A stretch of DNA of 64,000 bases from Microglena sp. YARC (Eukaryota > Chlorophyta > Chlorophyceae > Chlamydomonadales > Chlamydomonadaceae): the NCBI GenBank assembly GCA_022414725.1, contig CM039464.1:13580541-13644540 (forward strand), written 5' to 3'. The notes under the pieces were generated by a model that worked only from the letters and a program-made list of their open reading frames with translations, was not told the origin of the DNA and searched no databases. Positions 1-12,019 of this stretch are shown piece after piece (the stretch's first letter is position 1; each line of letters begins with the position of its first letter). Position numbers and translations under genes: made by a program.

Positions 1-1456
1 TGCCCCTCACTCCCAGAGGGGTCAGGATCGGCTCAAAACTATTGACACAGAAATGCAGGGACGGTATCATATATGTGGGATGGGTGATTGACCGTCCTTC
101 AAGCAGTCAACAGTAAACTGTAGAATCCCTGCAAATGCCCCCTGGTTTCCGTGGGTATCGCACTGGGGCTGGGAATTGGAAGATGGTGAGCAACCCAGCG
201 TTGGCTGCAAAACCATGTTACAGTTCAAATCCTAATTGTACCCCCTGGGCCCAGACCATTGTAATGAACCCCCGTTGAGGGCCTTATCAAATCCAAAACC
301 CTAATTGGCTCTTGGGAGGGGAGGCAAAGCAGGGTAGGGGGAAGTAAGCCCGGGTTTGCCATCCCGGGGGTGTTGGTTTAACCCTAACCCCTCACCCCCG
401 GGCTAACTTCCCCCTAGCGCAAAGCAGAGGACTGCAGAAAGACAATCCAATATAATGCACTCTGCAGACAGTAAGCTGCCAAATTGCCGGCGTATAGAAC
501 AATGGTAACAATTTTTCTAACAGAAAGATAATCCAATATAATGTATTCTGCAGACGGTTAGACGCCAAATTGCCGGCATGTAGAACCGTGTAACAATTTT
601 TCTGACAGAAAGACAATCCGAACAAAAACTTGCAACACTGCCTAGACTGCCCACCCTTCGTTCCCTCTGAGCTACTCCACGAGTGCTCTGCTCCTCCACA
701 GGACAACCTCCTACCAGTAGTGATCACTACCCGGACCCTGTTGAGGCAAAACCCTCTGCTACCACGAGACTCGGATCTCGGCCCCGCTCCGTGAACCCCC
801 CGGGCCGCCCACCCAAATCGCTACCAGGAGCCCAACTTTTAAATACACAAAATCCCTGATCGGTACCAGAAGACCTCATTTGCTGTAGTGGCTGACTCAT
901 CCAACCTGGAGGGCCCCAGCCCAACACTAGGCACAACACATGGCATCATAATACAGCGCATCACGATAAATCGCAATACAACATGACGCTGTGCAATGCA
1001 ATGTCACCCAGGTGGACTTGCTGTCGTGGCCGAAACGGAAAAAAGCTCTGCTGGACAAGTTCCCCGTTCCAATGTGACGAAATCCTGGACCCGCTACACC
1101 ATTATAATGGGGTGAATACAAATGACACTATCATAATGATTTGAATACGAAGGACACTATAATAACGATTTGAATGTTTATCTGAATAATGGTCTCATGT
1201 ACCTAAATATGTTATAGACGCAACATGACGGAACTATGATATCAATACTTATTGCCACTTTGATGTTTGTTTGGTAATTATATCAAAAACTTATAGGCCA
1301 TATTTATGATCGATTGATTGTTCGGCGAGCAGCCAAATTGCTGGCTGAAGCTTTGTAACCAAGTTCAAGACGATTGATAAGCATGCCTTACCCATCTGAC
1401 CATCTCAGATGATCCGCCCCTCATACACTACTCCACATACCACACAAGGCACGGAA
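1..1456. other. Region downstream of alpha-CA1, no gene seen
   Basis: I see no supported coding sequence here. The stretch holds degenerate dispersed repeats. Segments at about 455-510 and 545-600 are copies of each other and share the 'GCCAAATTGCCGGC' core. A copy of the hairpin repeat family lies at about 1320-1375. A block at 880-1040 resembles alpha-CA1 exon 5 in inverted orientation and is listed separately. Confidence 0.5.
880..1040 (+). repeat. Inverted copy of alpha-CA1 exon-5 edge repeats
   Basis: On the plus strand this block contains the exon-5 piece reading [15 protein letters not shown] near 895-925. It also contains an acceptor-like CACCCAG followed by the GLAVVA-type start near 1010-1035. 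It matches the reverse complement of the array at 5600-5975, including the ACATGACGCT spacer between the two pieces. It lies about 4.5 kb from that array in opposite orientation, so one block of the intron array was copied and inverted. Confidence 0.6.
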
Positions 1457-4400
1457 TTAAATCTGGAATTGGTCAGAGTAGTCGATTTCACGGCCGTTGA
1501 TGGGCTGCAGGGGTCGGGAGTTGCGCACGTAGCCCTTTCCATTGCCAGCAAAGCGCATGAAGTCAAGCACCTATGTACACAAACAATTGGAAGTGTGAGT
1601 TTGTGTCTGGGCGAGTGTGGATTGTGTGCATGCAGCCTGTGCCATTGCCAGCGACGCGCATGAAGTCGAGCACCTATTAAAACGAACAATTGAGAGTGTG
1701 AGTGTGGGAGTGAGTGTGAGTGTCAGGGTAAGTGTGGGTTGTGTGCACAGCCCCACCTGCCTATCAGGGACCTTCACAGGGGTGGTCAAGACGAACCCAT
1801 GTCTCATGCATAGTCCTTCAACACACGAGCCATTGTATTTTCATCATACATGTGTGACACGTAACCCGGATATAATAATACCCATGCAACACGGATGTAA
1901 TAATAATAATAATAATAATAATCTATAATACCCATACAACCCGAATATAACCACATATAAATAGATAATACACTCCTGTCAAACATTAGCCTCGGATGTA
2001 AGCCACATATAAATGCATAATACACTCATGCCAAACATCAGCCTCGGATATAAGCCACATATAAATACATAATACGAATACAACATAATATAAGCTACAA
2101 TATAAATAAATAATACGCATACAACTCATGTCACGCATAAACCCGGATATAACCCACATATAAATACATAATACCCCTACAACCCGGATATAACCCACAT
2201 ATAAATACATAATACCCCTACAACCCGGATATAACCCACATCCAAATATATAATGCACACATGTCACAGACCAGCCTCTCCTGCTTGTCTGGAAACTTGA
2301 TAGGGGTGATCAAGACGAACCCACATCTGTTGCCTAGTCCTTCAACACACGAGCCATTGTATTTTCATCATACACGTGAGACACATAAACCAGATATAAA
2401 CCACATATAAATACAGGATACTTATACAACGCGTATTTAATAATAATATATGATACCCACAAAAACCGGATGTAATAATAATGTATAATACCCACAAAAC
2501 CCGGATGTAATAATAATATATAATACCCACAAAACCCGGATGTAATAATAATATATAATACCCACAAAACCCGGATGTAATAATAATAATATATAATACC
2601 CACAAAACCCGGATGTAATAATAATATATAATACCCACAAAACCCGGATGTAATAATATAATAAAATATAATACCCACATAACCCAGGTATAATAATATA
2701 ATAATAATATAATAAAAATATATAAAACCCACATAATCCGGATATAACCCACATATAAATACGTAGTACACAGATGTTGTGACTGCCCCAGCTGCTTGTA
2801 ATGGGACCTTGATGGGGACCTGAAAGACGAACCAATCCATGCCCTCAGAGCGAGGGGGAGTGGAGAGGAGCCGGTGTAGTGGGAGCAACATTTATATGTA
2901 ATATTAACATCACAATACAAACGGTAATGCATAGTTATGTGCATCATCATGCCAAATAAAACACACATCAGACACACCTGCTTGTCAGGGACCTTCATGG
3001 GGGTGGTCAAGACAAACCAATACACACCCTCAGAGCAAGGGGGGGTGGAGAGGGAGCCGGTGATGTGGGAGCAACAGTTATAAGTAATATTAACATCACA
3101 ATACATACGGTAATGCATACTTATGTGCATCATTGTGCCTTATGAAGCACACAGCAGCCCCGTCTACCTGCTTGTCAGGGACCTTGATGGGGGTGGTCAA
3201 GGCAAACCAATCCATGCCATCAGGGCAAGGGGAGTGGAGAGGGAGCCAGTGTAGTGGGAGCAACATTTATATATAATATTAACACCACAATACATACGGT
3301 AATGCATACTTATGCCTTATATTATTATGCCTAATAAAGCAAACAGCAGCCCCACCCACCTGCTTGTCAGGGACCTTGATGGGGGTGGTCAAGACAAACC
3401 AATCCACACCCTTAGAGCGAGGGGGAGTGGAGAGGAGCCGGTGTAGTGGGAGCAACATTAATATGTAATATTAACATCACAATACATACGGTAATGCATA
3501 CTTATGCCTTATATGATCATACCTTATGAACAACAACAGCAGCACCACCCACCTGCTTGTCAGGGACCTTGATGGGCGTGGTCAGGACGAACCAATCCAC
3601 ACCCTCAGAGCAAGGGGGAGTGGTAAGAGATCCCGTGTAGTGGACGTATGGCTGAGTTCCTTGTGATGTTGCCCGGGGGAGCAGCATGGCGGGGTTCACG
3701 GTCCTGGGGGGGGGGGGGGGGGGGGAAGGACAAGGTTAGGGTGCGTGTTTGCGTGTATGTGTGTGTGTTTGTTTGACGAGTGGGAGTGGAAAGGGATCCC
3801 GTGTAGTGGACGTATGGCTGAGTTCCTTGTGATGTTGCCCGGGGGAGCAGCATGGCGGGGTTCACGGTCCTGGGGGGGGGGGAGGCAGGGGGAAAAACAA
3901 GGTTAGGGTGCGTGTTTGCGTGTATGTGTGTGTGTTTGTTTGACGAGTGGGAGTGGAAAGGGATCCCGTGTAGTGGATGTGTGGCTGAGATCCTTGTGAT
4001 GTTGCTCGGGGGAGCAGCATGGCGGGGTTCAAGGTCCTGGGGGGGGGGGAGGGGGGAGGGAAGGACAAGGTTAGGATGCGTGTTTGTGTGTGTTTGTTTG
4101 ACGAGTGGGAGTGGAAAGGGATCCCGTGTAGTGGATGTATGGCTGAGTTCCTTGTGATTTTGCCCGGGGGAGCAGCATTGCAGGGTTCACGGTCCTGGGG
4201 GGGAGGGGGAGGAGGAGATGGAGGACAAGGTTAGTATGTGTGTTTGCGTGTAGGTGCTTCTGTGTGAGTGTTTGGGTGTGTGTGAGTGTTTGAGTGTGAG
4301 TTTGTGTGTGTTTGTGTATGGGTGAGTGTGCTTGTGTGTCTGTTGTTTGTGTTTGTTAGGTGAGGGGGAGTGGTGAGGGGGGAGGGGGGGGGGGGGGGGG

Positions 4401-7400
4401 GCAAGGTTAGTATGTGTGTTTGTATGACAAATAAAGTATTGATCACCGACATGGCAAACATACATTTTGGTGGTCAATAAATCACAAAATACATGCACCA
4501 ATAAATTATTGATCACCAACATGGTATAAATAATAATAATAAATCACAAAATACATTCTTATTCCAATAAAAAAGAACACGTCACAGCAGGTGTACAAAA
4601 CAATTGAGCCCTGTGTGATGTGCCTGGGGGAGGAGCATGGCGGGGTTCATGGTCCTGGGGGGTGGGGGGGGGACAAGGGTAGTATGTGAGTGTGTGAGTG
4701 AATTGTTTATCGCCAACATGTCACAACTAATCATATTAATTCACAAAATACATTCTCATTCCAAGCAAGAAAGAATACGTTTAAGACACATTTACCTTGT
4801 CCGATCGAACTCACTTTGCAGAAGGCTGTTGGATGCCGCTCTGCGGGGGAGCCTGTTCCAAGGCTTTTTTTTCAAATCTGGAAGTATTTTTTTCCTTCTA
4901 GCTTAGTGGTTGTAGGCCTCACCCATGGACAGCGTTTTAATGCTTTTTATAACTTCCTAAAGCTTTTATAGCAGTTCACAGCTTTTTGGGCAATGTCAAA
5001 AACTTTGTACAGCGATATTATTTTGCCAAAACGGGGTCAAAATTAGCGATCGCTATATATAGCGGATTAGAGCCCTGGACTGTTTAAGACCTAGCTCCAA
5101 GTAGGGGTTGAGTTGGGCCCCCCCAGGTTTCCATGAGCATGATAAATACATAAATTATATTAAAAGCTGCTAAAAGCCATTAACAAAAAAACAAACGACC
5201 TCACTTTGCAGAGGGCTGTTGGATGCCACCTCTGTGGGAGCCTGTTCAAGACCCAGCTCCAAGCAGGGGTTGGCTTGCCCCCCCCCCCCCCCCCCCCCCC
5301 CCCAGGTTTCCACAAGCAAGATAAATACATAAATAAAGCATAAATACATAAATAAAGTGAAGCCGCTAAAGGCATAAATAAAGCATAAATACATAAATAA
5401 AGCCGCTAAAAGCATTTTATAGTTTAAACATGATCGAACTCACTTTGTCGAGGCCTGCTGGACACCACCCTCTGTGGGAGCCTCTTCAAGACCTAGCTCC
5501 AAGCACGGGTTGGGCTGGGGCCCTCCAGGTTGGATGAGCACAGCCACGACGGCAAGTCCACCTGGGTACCATAGTATCACAATGTGTTATGATGTAGTTT
5601 CATGTGTTGTCTTGTGATGCCATGTGTTTTGTCTAGGGGTTGGGATGGGAAACTTCAGGTTGGATTAGCACAGCCACGACAGCAAGTCCACCTGGGTGCC
5701 ATTGCATTACATAGCGTCATGTTGTATTCAATTTATTGTGATGACAGGTGATGCATCTAGGGGTTGGGCTGGGGCCCTCCAGGTAGGATGGGCAAGCCAC
5801 GACAGCAAGTTCGCATGGGTAGTGTAGTTCCGTGTCATGATGTCGTGATGCGATTTGTGGTGTTATGATGCCATGTGTAGTCTTGTAATGTCATGTGTTC
5901 TGTCTAGGGGTTGGTTTAGGGTCCTCCAGGTTGGATGAGCAAAGCCACGACAGCAAGTTCACCTGGGTGCCATTGCATTGCTTAGTGTCATGTTGTGTTG
6001 TGCTTTGCACGTGTTGTTTTGTATGTGTTCTTATTCCGATGCACCAGATGGTTCTCCATGGCGGCAGGATAATTTGACGATACCATCATTATCACCCTCA
6101 CCATAACCTCCACCACCATCGTTACGCACCCGTGTTCCTATTCCGATGCACCAGATGGTCCTCCATGGTGGCAGGATAATGTGACGATACCATCACTATC
6201 ACCCTCACCGTAACCACCCTCACCACCTTCATCACAACCACCATCACTAATGGTCATTATATTGTAATACGATGGTAATTGAATTGTATTGTACAGGGGT
6301 CTCACCAGTGTTTTTGTTCCAATGCACACAGATGTGCTTCCAGGGTGCCAGGACAACGTATCTATTACCATCATTATCAGCCTCATCATTACCACCAGCA
6401 TCATCACTTGCCAGTGTTTTTGTTCCGATGCACCCTATGTGCTTTCAGGGTGCCAGGACAAGGTTACTAGTACCATCACCATCACCCTTACCATACCCAC
6501 CACCACCATCACCCTCACCATGCCCACCACCACCACCATCACTTACCCGTGTTCTTCTTCCTATGCACCAGGATGGTCTTCCATGGACCCAGGATAATGT
6601 AACAATTACCATCACTATCACCCTCATCACTACCACCACCACCCTCATCAAAAACACCACCACCACCATCACCCTCATCAAGCCCACCACCACCACCACC
6701 ATCACTTACCAGTGTTCTTATTCCTATGCACCAGATGGTCCTCCATGGACCCAGGATAATGTAACAATTACCATCACTATCATCCTCATCACTACCATCA
6801 ACCACCATCATCAAAAACACCACCACCGTTATCACCCTCATCGTAACCCATCACTATCACCCGCATCACTACCACCACCACAACCACCATCAAAAACACC
6901 ACCACCGTTATCACCCTCATCATAACCACCATCACTATCATCAAAAACACCACCACCGTTATCACCCTCATCACTACCACCACCACCGTTATCACCCTCA
7001 TCATAACCACCATCTCCATGATCATTACTCACCCGTGTTCTTATTCCGATGCACCAGATGGTCCTCCATGGACCGTGGATAATGAAACAATTACCACCAC
7101 TATCACCCTCATCACTACCACCACCACCGTTATCACCCTCATCATAACCACCATCTCCATGATCATTACTCACCCGTGTTCTTGTTCCGATGCACCAGAT
7201 GGTCCTCCATGGACCCAAGACAATGAAACAATTACCATCACCCTCATCATACCCACCACAACCACCACCACCGTCATCACTCACCCGTGTTCTTATTCCG
7301 ATGCACCAGATGTGCTTCCATCGCTGCCTGCTTTCCATCAATGGCATGCTCACTGGGAGTGTGGAAATGGTACTGAATAAGGTCCAAATCAAAAGGCTTG

Positions 7401-9487
7401 GTGGGGCACAAGCAGGCCCCCCCTGGGGAGCTGGCTAGAAGCTGAGACGGTGGGCGGACAGGTACGTAACGCTTGGGGACCGTGACCATGTTGCCAGGCT
7501 GGAAGTTGACCTGCAGGTAACAAGTGTAAATTTGAGTTCAAATTCAAATTCAAGTTAACCTGAATGTAACATGTGTCAATTTGAGTTCATGTTGCCAGGC
7601 TGGAAGTTGACCTGCGTGTAACTAAGTGCCAATTGATTTCAAATTCAATTTAGGGTTCATGTTGCCAGGCTGGAAGTTGACCTGTAAGTAACAAGTGTCA
7701 ATTTGAGTTCAAACTCAAATTCAAATTAACCTGCATTGTTCTGTGGCTGGTGATTGACACATTGACCTTGACTCTTGTAAATTCAAATTCAAATCCACCT
7801 GCATTGTTCTGTGCCTGGTGGTCAACATGCTGACCTAAACTCTTGTAAATTTAAGTTCAAATTCAAACTCAAACTCACCTGCATTGTTCCATGGCCAGTG
7901 TTCAACACGTTGACCTTCTCGTACCGCCCGTAGTCGAATTGAAGGGGGCCTACGGGAAACTTAATGGTACCGCGTCCTGCCTGGGGGCGGTTGTTGGCGA
8001 GGGACAGGTCGATGGGGGACTGGGCTCCGCCAGTAAGGCACTGGTCAGGCCAGAAGTCAGGTCCGCTGAATCCGTCCTCTGCGGAGAGAGAGGTAGGGCG
8101 AAACAAAATTAGCAGAATCCTTGTTGGTTTCTTTTCCTCCGCTCATTGGTATGCTTAAATTAAGTGGTGATACGAAATTGAGGAAAAACACAAGCAGCCA
8201 AACTTGGGCAATATATATTCATCATTTGTGACCAGTTCAGCATTCTTTTTAAATGCAGCAGGGACAGGTCGATGGGGGACTGAGCTCGGCCAGTAAGACA
8301 CTGGTCAGGCCAGAAGTCAGGCCAGCTGAAGCTGTCCTCTGTGGAGTTAAGGTTGGGATTGGATGATACAAAATTGAGGAAAACAAAACTGGCCAAACTT
8401 GAATAATATCAATTCATCCTTTGCGACCAGGTAACCATTATTTATAAATGCAGCAGGGGCAGGTTGAAGGGGGACTGGGCACCATCAGACAGAAACTGGT
8501 CGGGTTAGAAGTCACGTCCGCTTAAGCCGTCCTTTGCAGAGGGCGGGGCGGGGGGATACAAATTAGGGAAACATACATCACAATACTGTACACACGCTAA
8601 ATAAATCACCAGAACTGCGTACACAGGCAGAATAAGCCTTCAACCTAGTACAATAAAATCAACAGTGGTGGTGGTGGTGGTTGCTTCTTCAAGGTTTTAT
8701 CTTATTTTTCCTTCAAGTTCCTTCTCTTATTTCTTCAAGTTTGTTTCCTTTCTTTTTCCTGTAAGTTTTCTTTTTCTTTTTTCTCTAAGTTTTCTCCTTA
8801 TTTTTCCTTCAAGTTCTTTCTTTCTTTTTTCTGCTTCTTCTTCTTCTTTTTAGCGTCTAAGGGCAGCCCCTGCACTAGGGTAAAATTTGTCATTTTTGGT
8901 TCCGCTTTTAAAGCAACTGCCTCTTGTTGGGTTGCGCTTTTGACTGAACTAAAAATGGAAATCTGCACACTGAGCCCAGAGGGAGTTTACAAAATTGCGT
9001 CAAGTGCGCAGTCGGGCTCCAAGATCTTGCGCACTACCGTGCAGTAGCATGCATCATGTAGTACCCTGCCCAGCACCACCCCCTTGTTGGTGTGGGGGCC
9101 GCCCTTAAAGAATAAGGGTACATCTTTTAAGCACCAAGGCTAATTAGAGCCTTGCCCTGTGATGGCCGCCATAGCCATTTATCCCAGTACAGAAAGAATC
9201 ACTTGAATTATTTTGTTGGGCCTTTTGCATTGTGTGGAGGTGGACTGTTTGGCTATTTCAGGCTGCTCATTTTTTGGTGTCCATTCATTTATTTGCACGC
9301 TTTCCCATAATTTATTTCATTCATCCATTCCTTCTTTCATGGGTTGAGTTTGTAAGAAGCAAACCTGGACCTGGAAAAGACGTAAAACTGTACAAATACA
9401 CACTGTGTTTGTAAGAAGCTGGATATATATATATATATCTTTATATGTATATATATATATTTATATATATATGTATATATATATATT

Positions 9488-9526
<39 letters not shown>

Positions 9527-12019
9527 ATGTACAATTGCACACATACACAGTGGTCTTAAGGAGCTGGTAAAGACAGAAAATGTACAAATACGCACTATGG
9601 TCATAAGCTGGTAAAGATGCTACTGGGAAAAGAAAAGAAAAAGTGACTGTAAGAAGCTGGTAAAGATGCTACTGTAAAAATACAAATAAACACAAACTTT
9701 GGTCATAAGAAGCTGGTGAAGATGCTAATGTAAAATAAGCAATTATCTGATTAGGCCTGACAAGTTTGATAACTAAACCCAGAAGTAAAATAAAATCACA
9801 AATTAAAATAATACATTAAACGTGTAAGATTGCAAGTCCCTATCTCACCTCGACACATGCTTAAGCATGATAATCCTGTTATCATTTCCTCACATAGTCA
9901 GGCATGTAGTTGCCTGACCCCCCCAACAAACACCTACACAGTAAGACACACACACACCACCACCCATACACACACGCACATACACATTTACCCACATACC
10001 TGCACTAACACAAATACTCACACAACCACCTCCAGTGCTTGTCCCACTCACCCTTGTAGGTCCAGCTAGCATTTGCCTGGGCAGCTCCGGTGCCCAACAT
10101 GTCGCTGCAGCATTCGCATCCAAACATAGCGGCTGCGCCCGCCATCATCAACCCCCTTCGCTTCAACTTAGGCACATTCAGAAGGTCCGAGACTAGCATG
10201 GGCTTAACCTTGCGGGAAATTGTCTCAGCCAAGGCATCGTTGGCTTCGCTCTCGGCAGGAGGGAGGGCACTGACGGAGACATTGCGTCGAGCAGGAGCGA
10301 GCTGGGGGGGGGGGGGGGGGGGGGGGGGGTATGGGAGTGAGGGGATGGATGGGTGAGAGGGTAAGGGAGTGAGGGGATGAATGGGTAAGGGAGCGAGGGG
10401 ATTAATCGGGGGATGGGTGGGTAAGAGAGCGGGGGATGATGTGCATTAGGGTGAGTGAGGCGTTGCAGGTGTCAGCACACTCAGCAGGGGGGGGGGGGTA
10501 GGGAGTGAGGGGATAAATGGGTGGATGGGGTTGGTGGGTTGGTAGGAGGGTGAGGGGATGAATGGGAATGGGATGGGCTTCTTTTACTGCAGGAGTGTCA
10601 TATAAACTAGGTCTGTAGGGTATAGTTCTATGTTCGTGGCTATAAGTTAGTTCCATGCCTGGGTCTATGCCTATGCCTGAGTCTGGTGATAGGTCTATGT
10701 CTGGGTCTATGCCTATGCCTGAGTCTTATGATAGGTCTATGTCTGGGTCTAGCAATACAAGGAAAGGCAGATAGGTATGTCTAGTGTGGCAGTTGCATGT
10801 AGTAGGGTGCAAGGCCGGCGACCGGCGACCGCCCAATCCATCACAGCCCGTCACAGCCTGGAGATTGATTCCCATTCGAAGAAATTGATTCGATTCGGTC
10901 GGTCAGGTGGCTAGCTAACGCGGGTCGCAGATGAACCAACGCAGACAGGGGGGTGGGCCGGGGGGTGGGGGGGCTAGTGATCTGTGGGTATCCGCGAACC
11001 GATGTTTGCCGTTGGAAGTCGGTACCACGGGATCGAGAGGAGGATCGAGCATTTAGTAGAGCGTCGAGAAGGTCAAGGAATGGCTTGGGTAGGTTCGAGC
11101 AACGGCATCGATCGCGGGGGGCGGGACGGGTGGATGGTTCCGATGGCCGGGTGGTTGGAGTGGTGGTGGTGGTGGTGGTGAATAGCTGGTGCGGTGGTAG
11201 CGGTTCAAGACTGCATCTGCTTTGCAGCAGAGTGCATTACATGGGGATTGGATGCGGCATCACAATGAGCTAATTAGATGCTGCTAGGATGTTCGTTCTA
11301 CGTTGACGACGCTGTCCCGAATCGAAAATCAAGGACGTCAACGCATGCTTCGAATTTGAGCACATGCTAACGGGAGATGCCCATCGCTTGCCCTCGATAT
11401 AGTGGCCAGAGCACATGCCGCTAGAGCGACCATCGCACGACAGAATCTTGCCAAATGGTCAAGAATACATGCTGCTGAATTGACCTCCTCCCACTGATTT
11501 GGACGCTGATGGCGGATGTGCATGAAGAGTAGGCACGAGAATTGCGCGTTGTACGACAGCAGATGGTGAAAGTCGCAGTCGCAGTCGCATGCGTAGTAGA
11601 AGTAGTATAGTAGACGATGAGGAGCGATTTAGATGCGGAACAAGTACAAGTGGTTCGACAGCCTAACAGACTGGCATCCCTCATCGAAATTCTATCTTAA
11701 CATCATCATCGCCATCAGAGCAAAGAACGTAAATCGCACAAACACAGCAATCAGAGAGACAACGCACCCCCGCACCACCACCATTTGTGTACCATGCACC
11801 CACCACCACCACCACCACCACCACCACTCCGACCCAGCGAAACACCTGGACAACCAGCATCACTCGCGAAAAGAAGGAATCGTACAAAGAATCGTCCCAT
11901 CGCCACCAATTTTCATTATGCTATCAGTATCAGCTTAAGCTGCATACCTTAACGCCTCGGGCAGCTGGGGCCCTACTCCGGGCTACAGCAGACTGCGAAG
12001 ATGTTAAGTTAAGCTTCAT
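1457..12019 (-). CDS. Alpha-carbonic anhydrase 1, thylakoid-lumen type, complete 7-exon gene
   Basis: It converts CO2 and bicarbonate with a zinc ion. Seven exons join in frame into 376 aa: 12019-11948, 10301-10052, 8078-7879, 7510-7285, 5561-5444, 3703-3553, 1570-1457. All junctions are GT-AG, with phases 0,1,0,1,2,0. Residues 1-70 look like a plastid transit peptide ([20 protein letters not shown] at the start). [15 protein letters not shown] at 71-85 followed by AQA at 98-100 looks like a twin-arginine lumenal signal, as in Chlamydomonas CAH3. The mature part begins near NASWTYKEDG. QSPIDL follows Cys121, and the proton-shuttle His is His170 in NTGHG. The zinc ligands are His222 and His224 (HFHTPSEH) and His241 (EAHLVH). 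Thr316 lies in [14 protein letters not shown]; Cys320 can pair with Cys121. The end carries the family NxRPxQPxNGR motif as [11 protein letters not shown]. Start choice: first ATG of an exon ending AAG in phase 0, like the paralogue. Lumen targeting is inferred. Confidence 0.9.
1626..1680 (-). repeat. Partial copy of alpha-CA1 exon 7 start
   Basis: On the minus strand an AATAG acceptor is followed by the piece reading [15 protein letters not shown]. This is a diverged copy of the true exon 7 start ([15 protein letters not shown], from 1570). It sits about 100 bp upstream of the true exon within intron 6. Confidence 0.75.
1745..3552 (-). repeat. Array of alpha-CA1 exon-6 3' ends with donors
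   Basis: Intron 6 begins with at least six diverged copies of the exon-6 tail and its donor, near 3350-3440, 3165-3260, 2975-3075, 2780-2890, 2275-2330 and 1750-1805. Each carries the minus-strand string for [13 protein letters not shown] (or VPDRQ) followed by GTGGG or GTGTG-type donor sequence. The longer copies also keep the TPPCSEG-like part. Spacers hold repeated TAATATTAACATCACAATAC motifs. None has its own acceptor, so they look like exon-edge duplicates rather than alternative exons. Confidence 0.8.
1865..2770. repeat. AT-rich minisatellites inside alpha-CA1 intron 6
   Basis: There are two related short-period arrays. About 1870-2260 repeats a unit like AACCCGGATATAACCCACAT plus ATAAATACATAATAC. 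About 2450-2760 repeats AAACCCGGATGTAATAATAA plus TATATAATACCCAC, with a period of about 33-36 bp. They lie between copies of the exon-6 edge. Confidence 0.8.
3760..4680 (-). repeat. Array of alpha-CA1 exon-6 5' ends with acceptors
   Basis: Four copies of the start of exon 6 lie upstream of it in intron 5, near 3785-3890, 3955-4045, 4115-4200 and 4595-4665. Each has the C-rich acceptor tract followed by GGACCGTGAACCCCGCCATG-like sequence; the three longer copies extend toward the YTGS region. The unit period is about 165 bp for the three nearest copies. The long G tract on the plus strand (about 3707-3726 at the true exon) is the polypyrimidine tract of the acceptor on the minus strand. Confidence 0.8.
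4800..5060. mobile_element. Exon-5 tail copy and a dispersed AGCGATCGCT element, copy 1
   Basis: About 4801-4865 is a copy of the exon-5 3' edge; another lies at 5195-5260. About 4915-5060 is a dispersed element. Read on the minus strand it runs AGCGATCGCTAATTTTGACC, then CCCGTTTTGGCAAAA, then ATCGCTGTAC, and ends with AAACGCTGTCC. A longer copy lies at 29930-30340 in the plus orientation. The type is unknown: it has no coding capacity and no clear terminal repeats. Confidence 0.5.
5600..5975 (-). repeat. Array of alpha-CA1 exon-5 5' ends with acceptors
   Basis: Three diverged copies of the start of exon 5 (reading [13 protein letters not shown] on the minus strand) lie near 5656-5696, 5770-5820 and 5918-5971, just upstream of the true exon (5561-5444). 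They carry CACCCAG or CCATGCGA-type acceptor positions and share spacer motifs such as TGATGCCATGTG. Confidence 0.8.
6025..7284 (-). repeat. Array of alpha-CA1 exon-4 3' ends ([10 protein letters not shown]) with donors
   Basis: Eight copies of the last 35-50 bases of exon 4 lie in intron 4, near 6028, 6130, 6305, 6415, 6545, 6715, 7035 and 7175. Each reads like [11 protein letters not shown](TG) on the minus strand. Several keep the GGGTGAGTxATG donor of the true exon, which ends at 7285. The copies are separated by trinucleotide-rich ACC/ATC spacers. The repeated piece contains the third zinc-ligand histidine of the enzyme. Confidence 0.8.
7585..7860 (-). repeat. Copies of exon-4 start and exon-3 end in alpha-CA1 intron 3
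   Basis: The 369-bp intron 3 contains two extra copies of the exon-4 start with acceptor (minus strand CAGGTCAACTTCCAGCCTGG-like) near 7590-7622 and 7657-7690. It also contains two copies of the exon-3 end ([16 protein letters not shown], diverged) near 7740-7780 and 7800-7842. Spacers repeat TTCAAATTCAAATTCAA. Confidence 0.8.
8200..8545 (-). repeat. Two partial copies of alpha-CA1 exon 3 start
   Basis: Copies of the 5' half of exon 3 lie at about 8266-8345 (reading [20 protein letters not shown]) and 8455-8540 (more decayed, with an in-frame stop). Each is preceded on the minus strand by an acceptor-like sequence and breaks off after SPIDLSL into the same non-coding tail. Confidence 0.8.
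8546..10051. repeat. Alpha-CA1 intron 2: simple sequence and (TA)n
   Basis: No coding sequence is supported in the rest of intron 2. It holds a T/C-rich run at 8680-8860, a (TA)n-rich tract at about 9422-9530, and CA-rich sequence at 9940-10020. Three copies of an AAGAAGCTGGTAAAGATGCT-like unit lie at about 9550-9730. Confidence 0.6.
10302..11947. other. Alpha-CA1 intron 1
   Basis: This is the first intron on the minus strand. At its 3' end a run of about 26 C (G on the plus strand, 10304-10329) abuts the AG acceptor of exon 2. GAGGGGATGAATGGG-type repeats occupy 10330-10570, and GTCTATGCCTATGCCTGAGT repeats lie at 10660-10750. I see no other gene. Confidence 0.5.

Noticed and set aside
1..60. 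Possible gene start at the window edge
   Set aside because: No open frame with family similarity or splice pattern could be supported.
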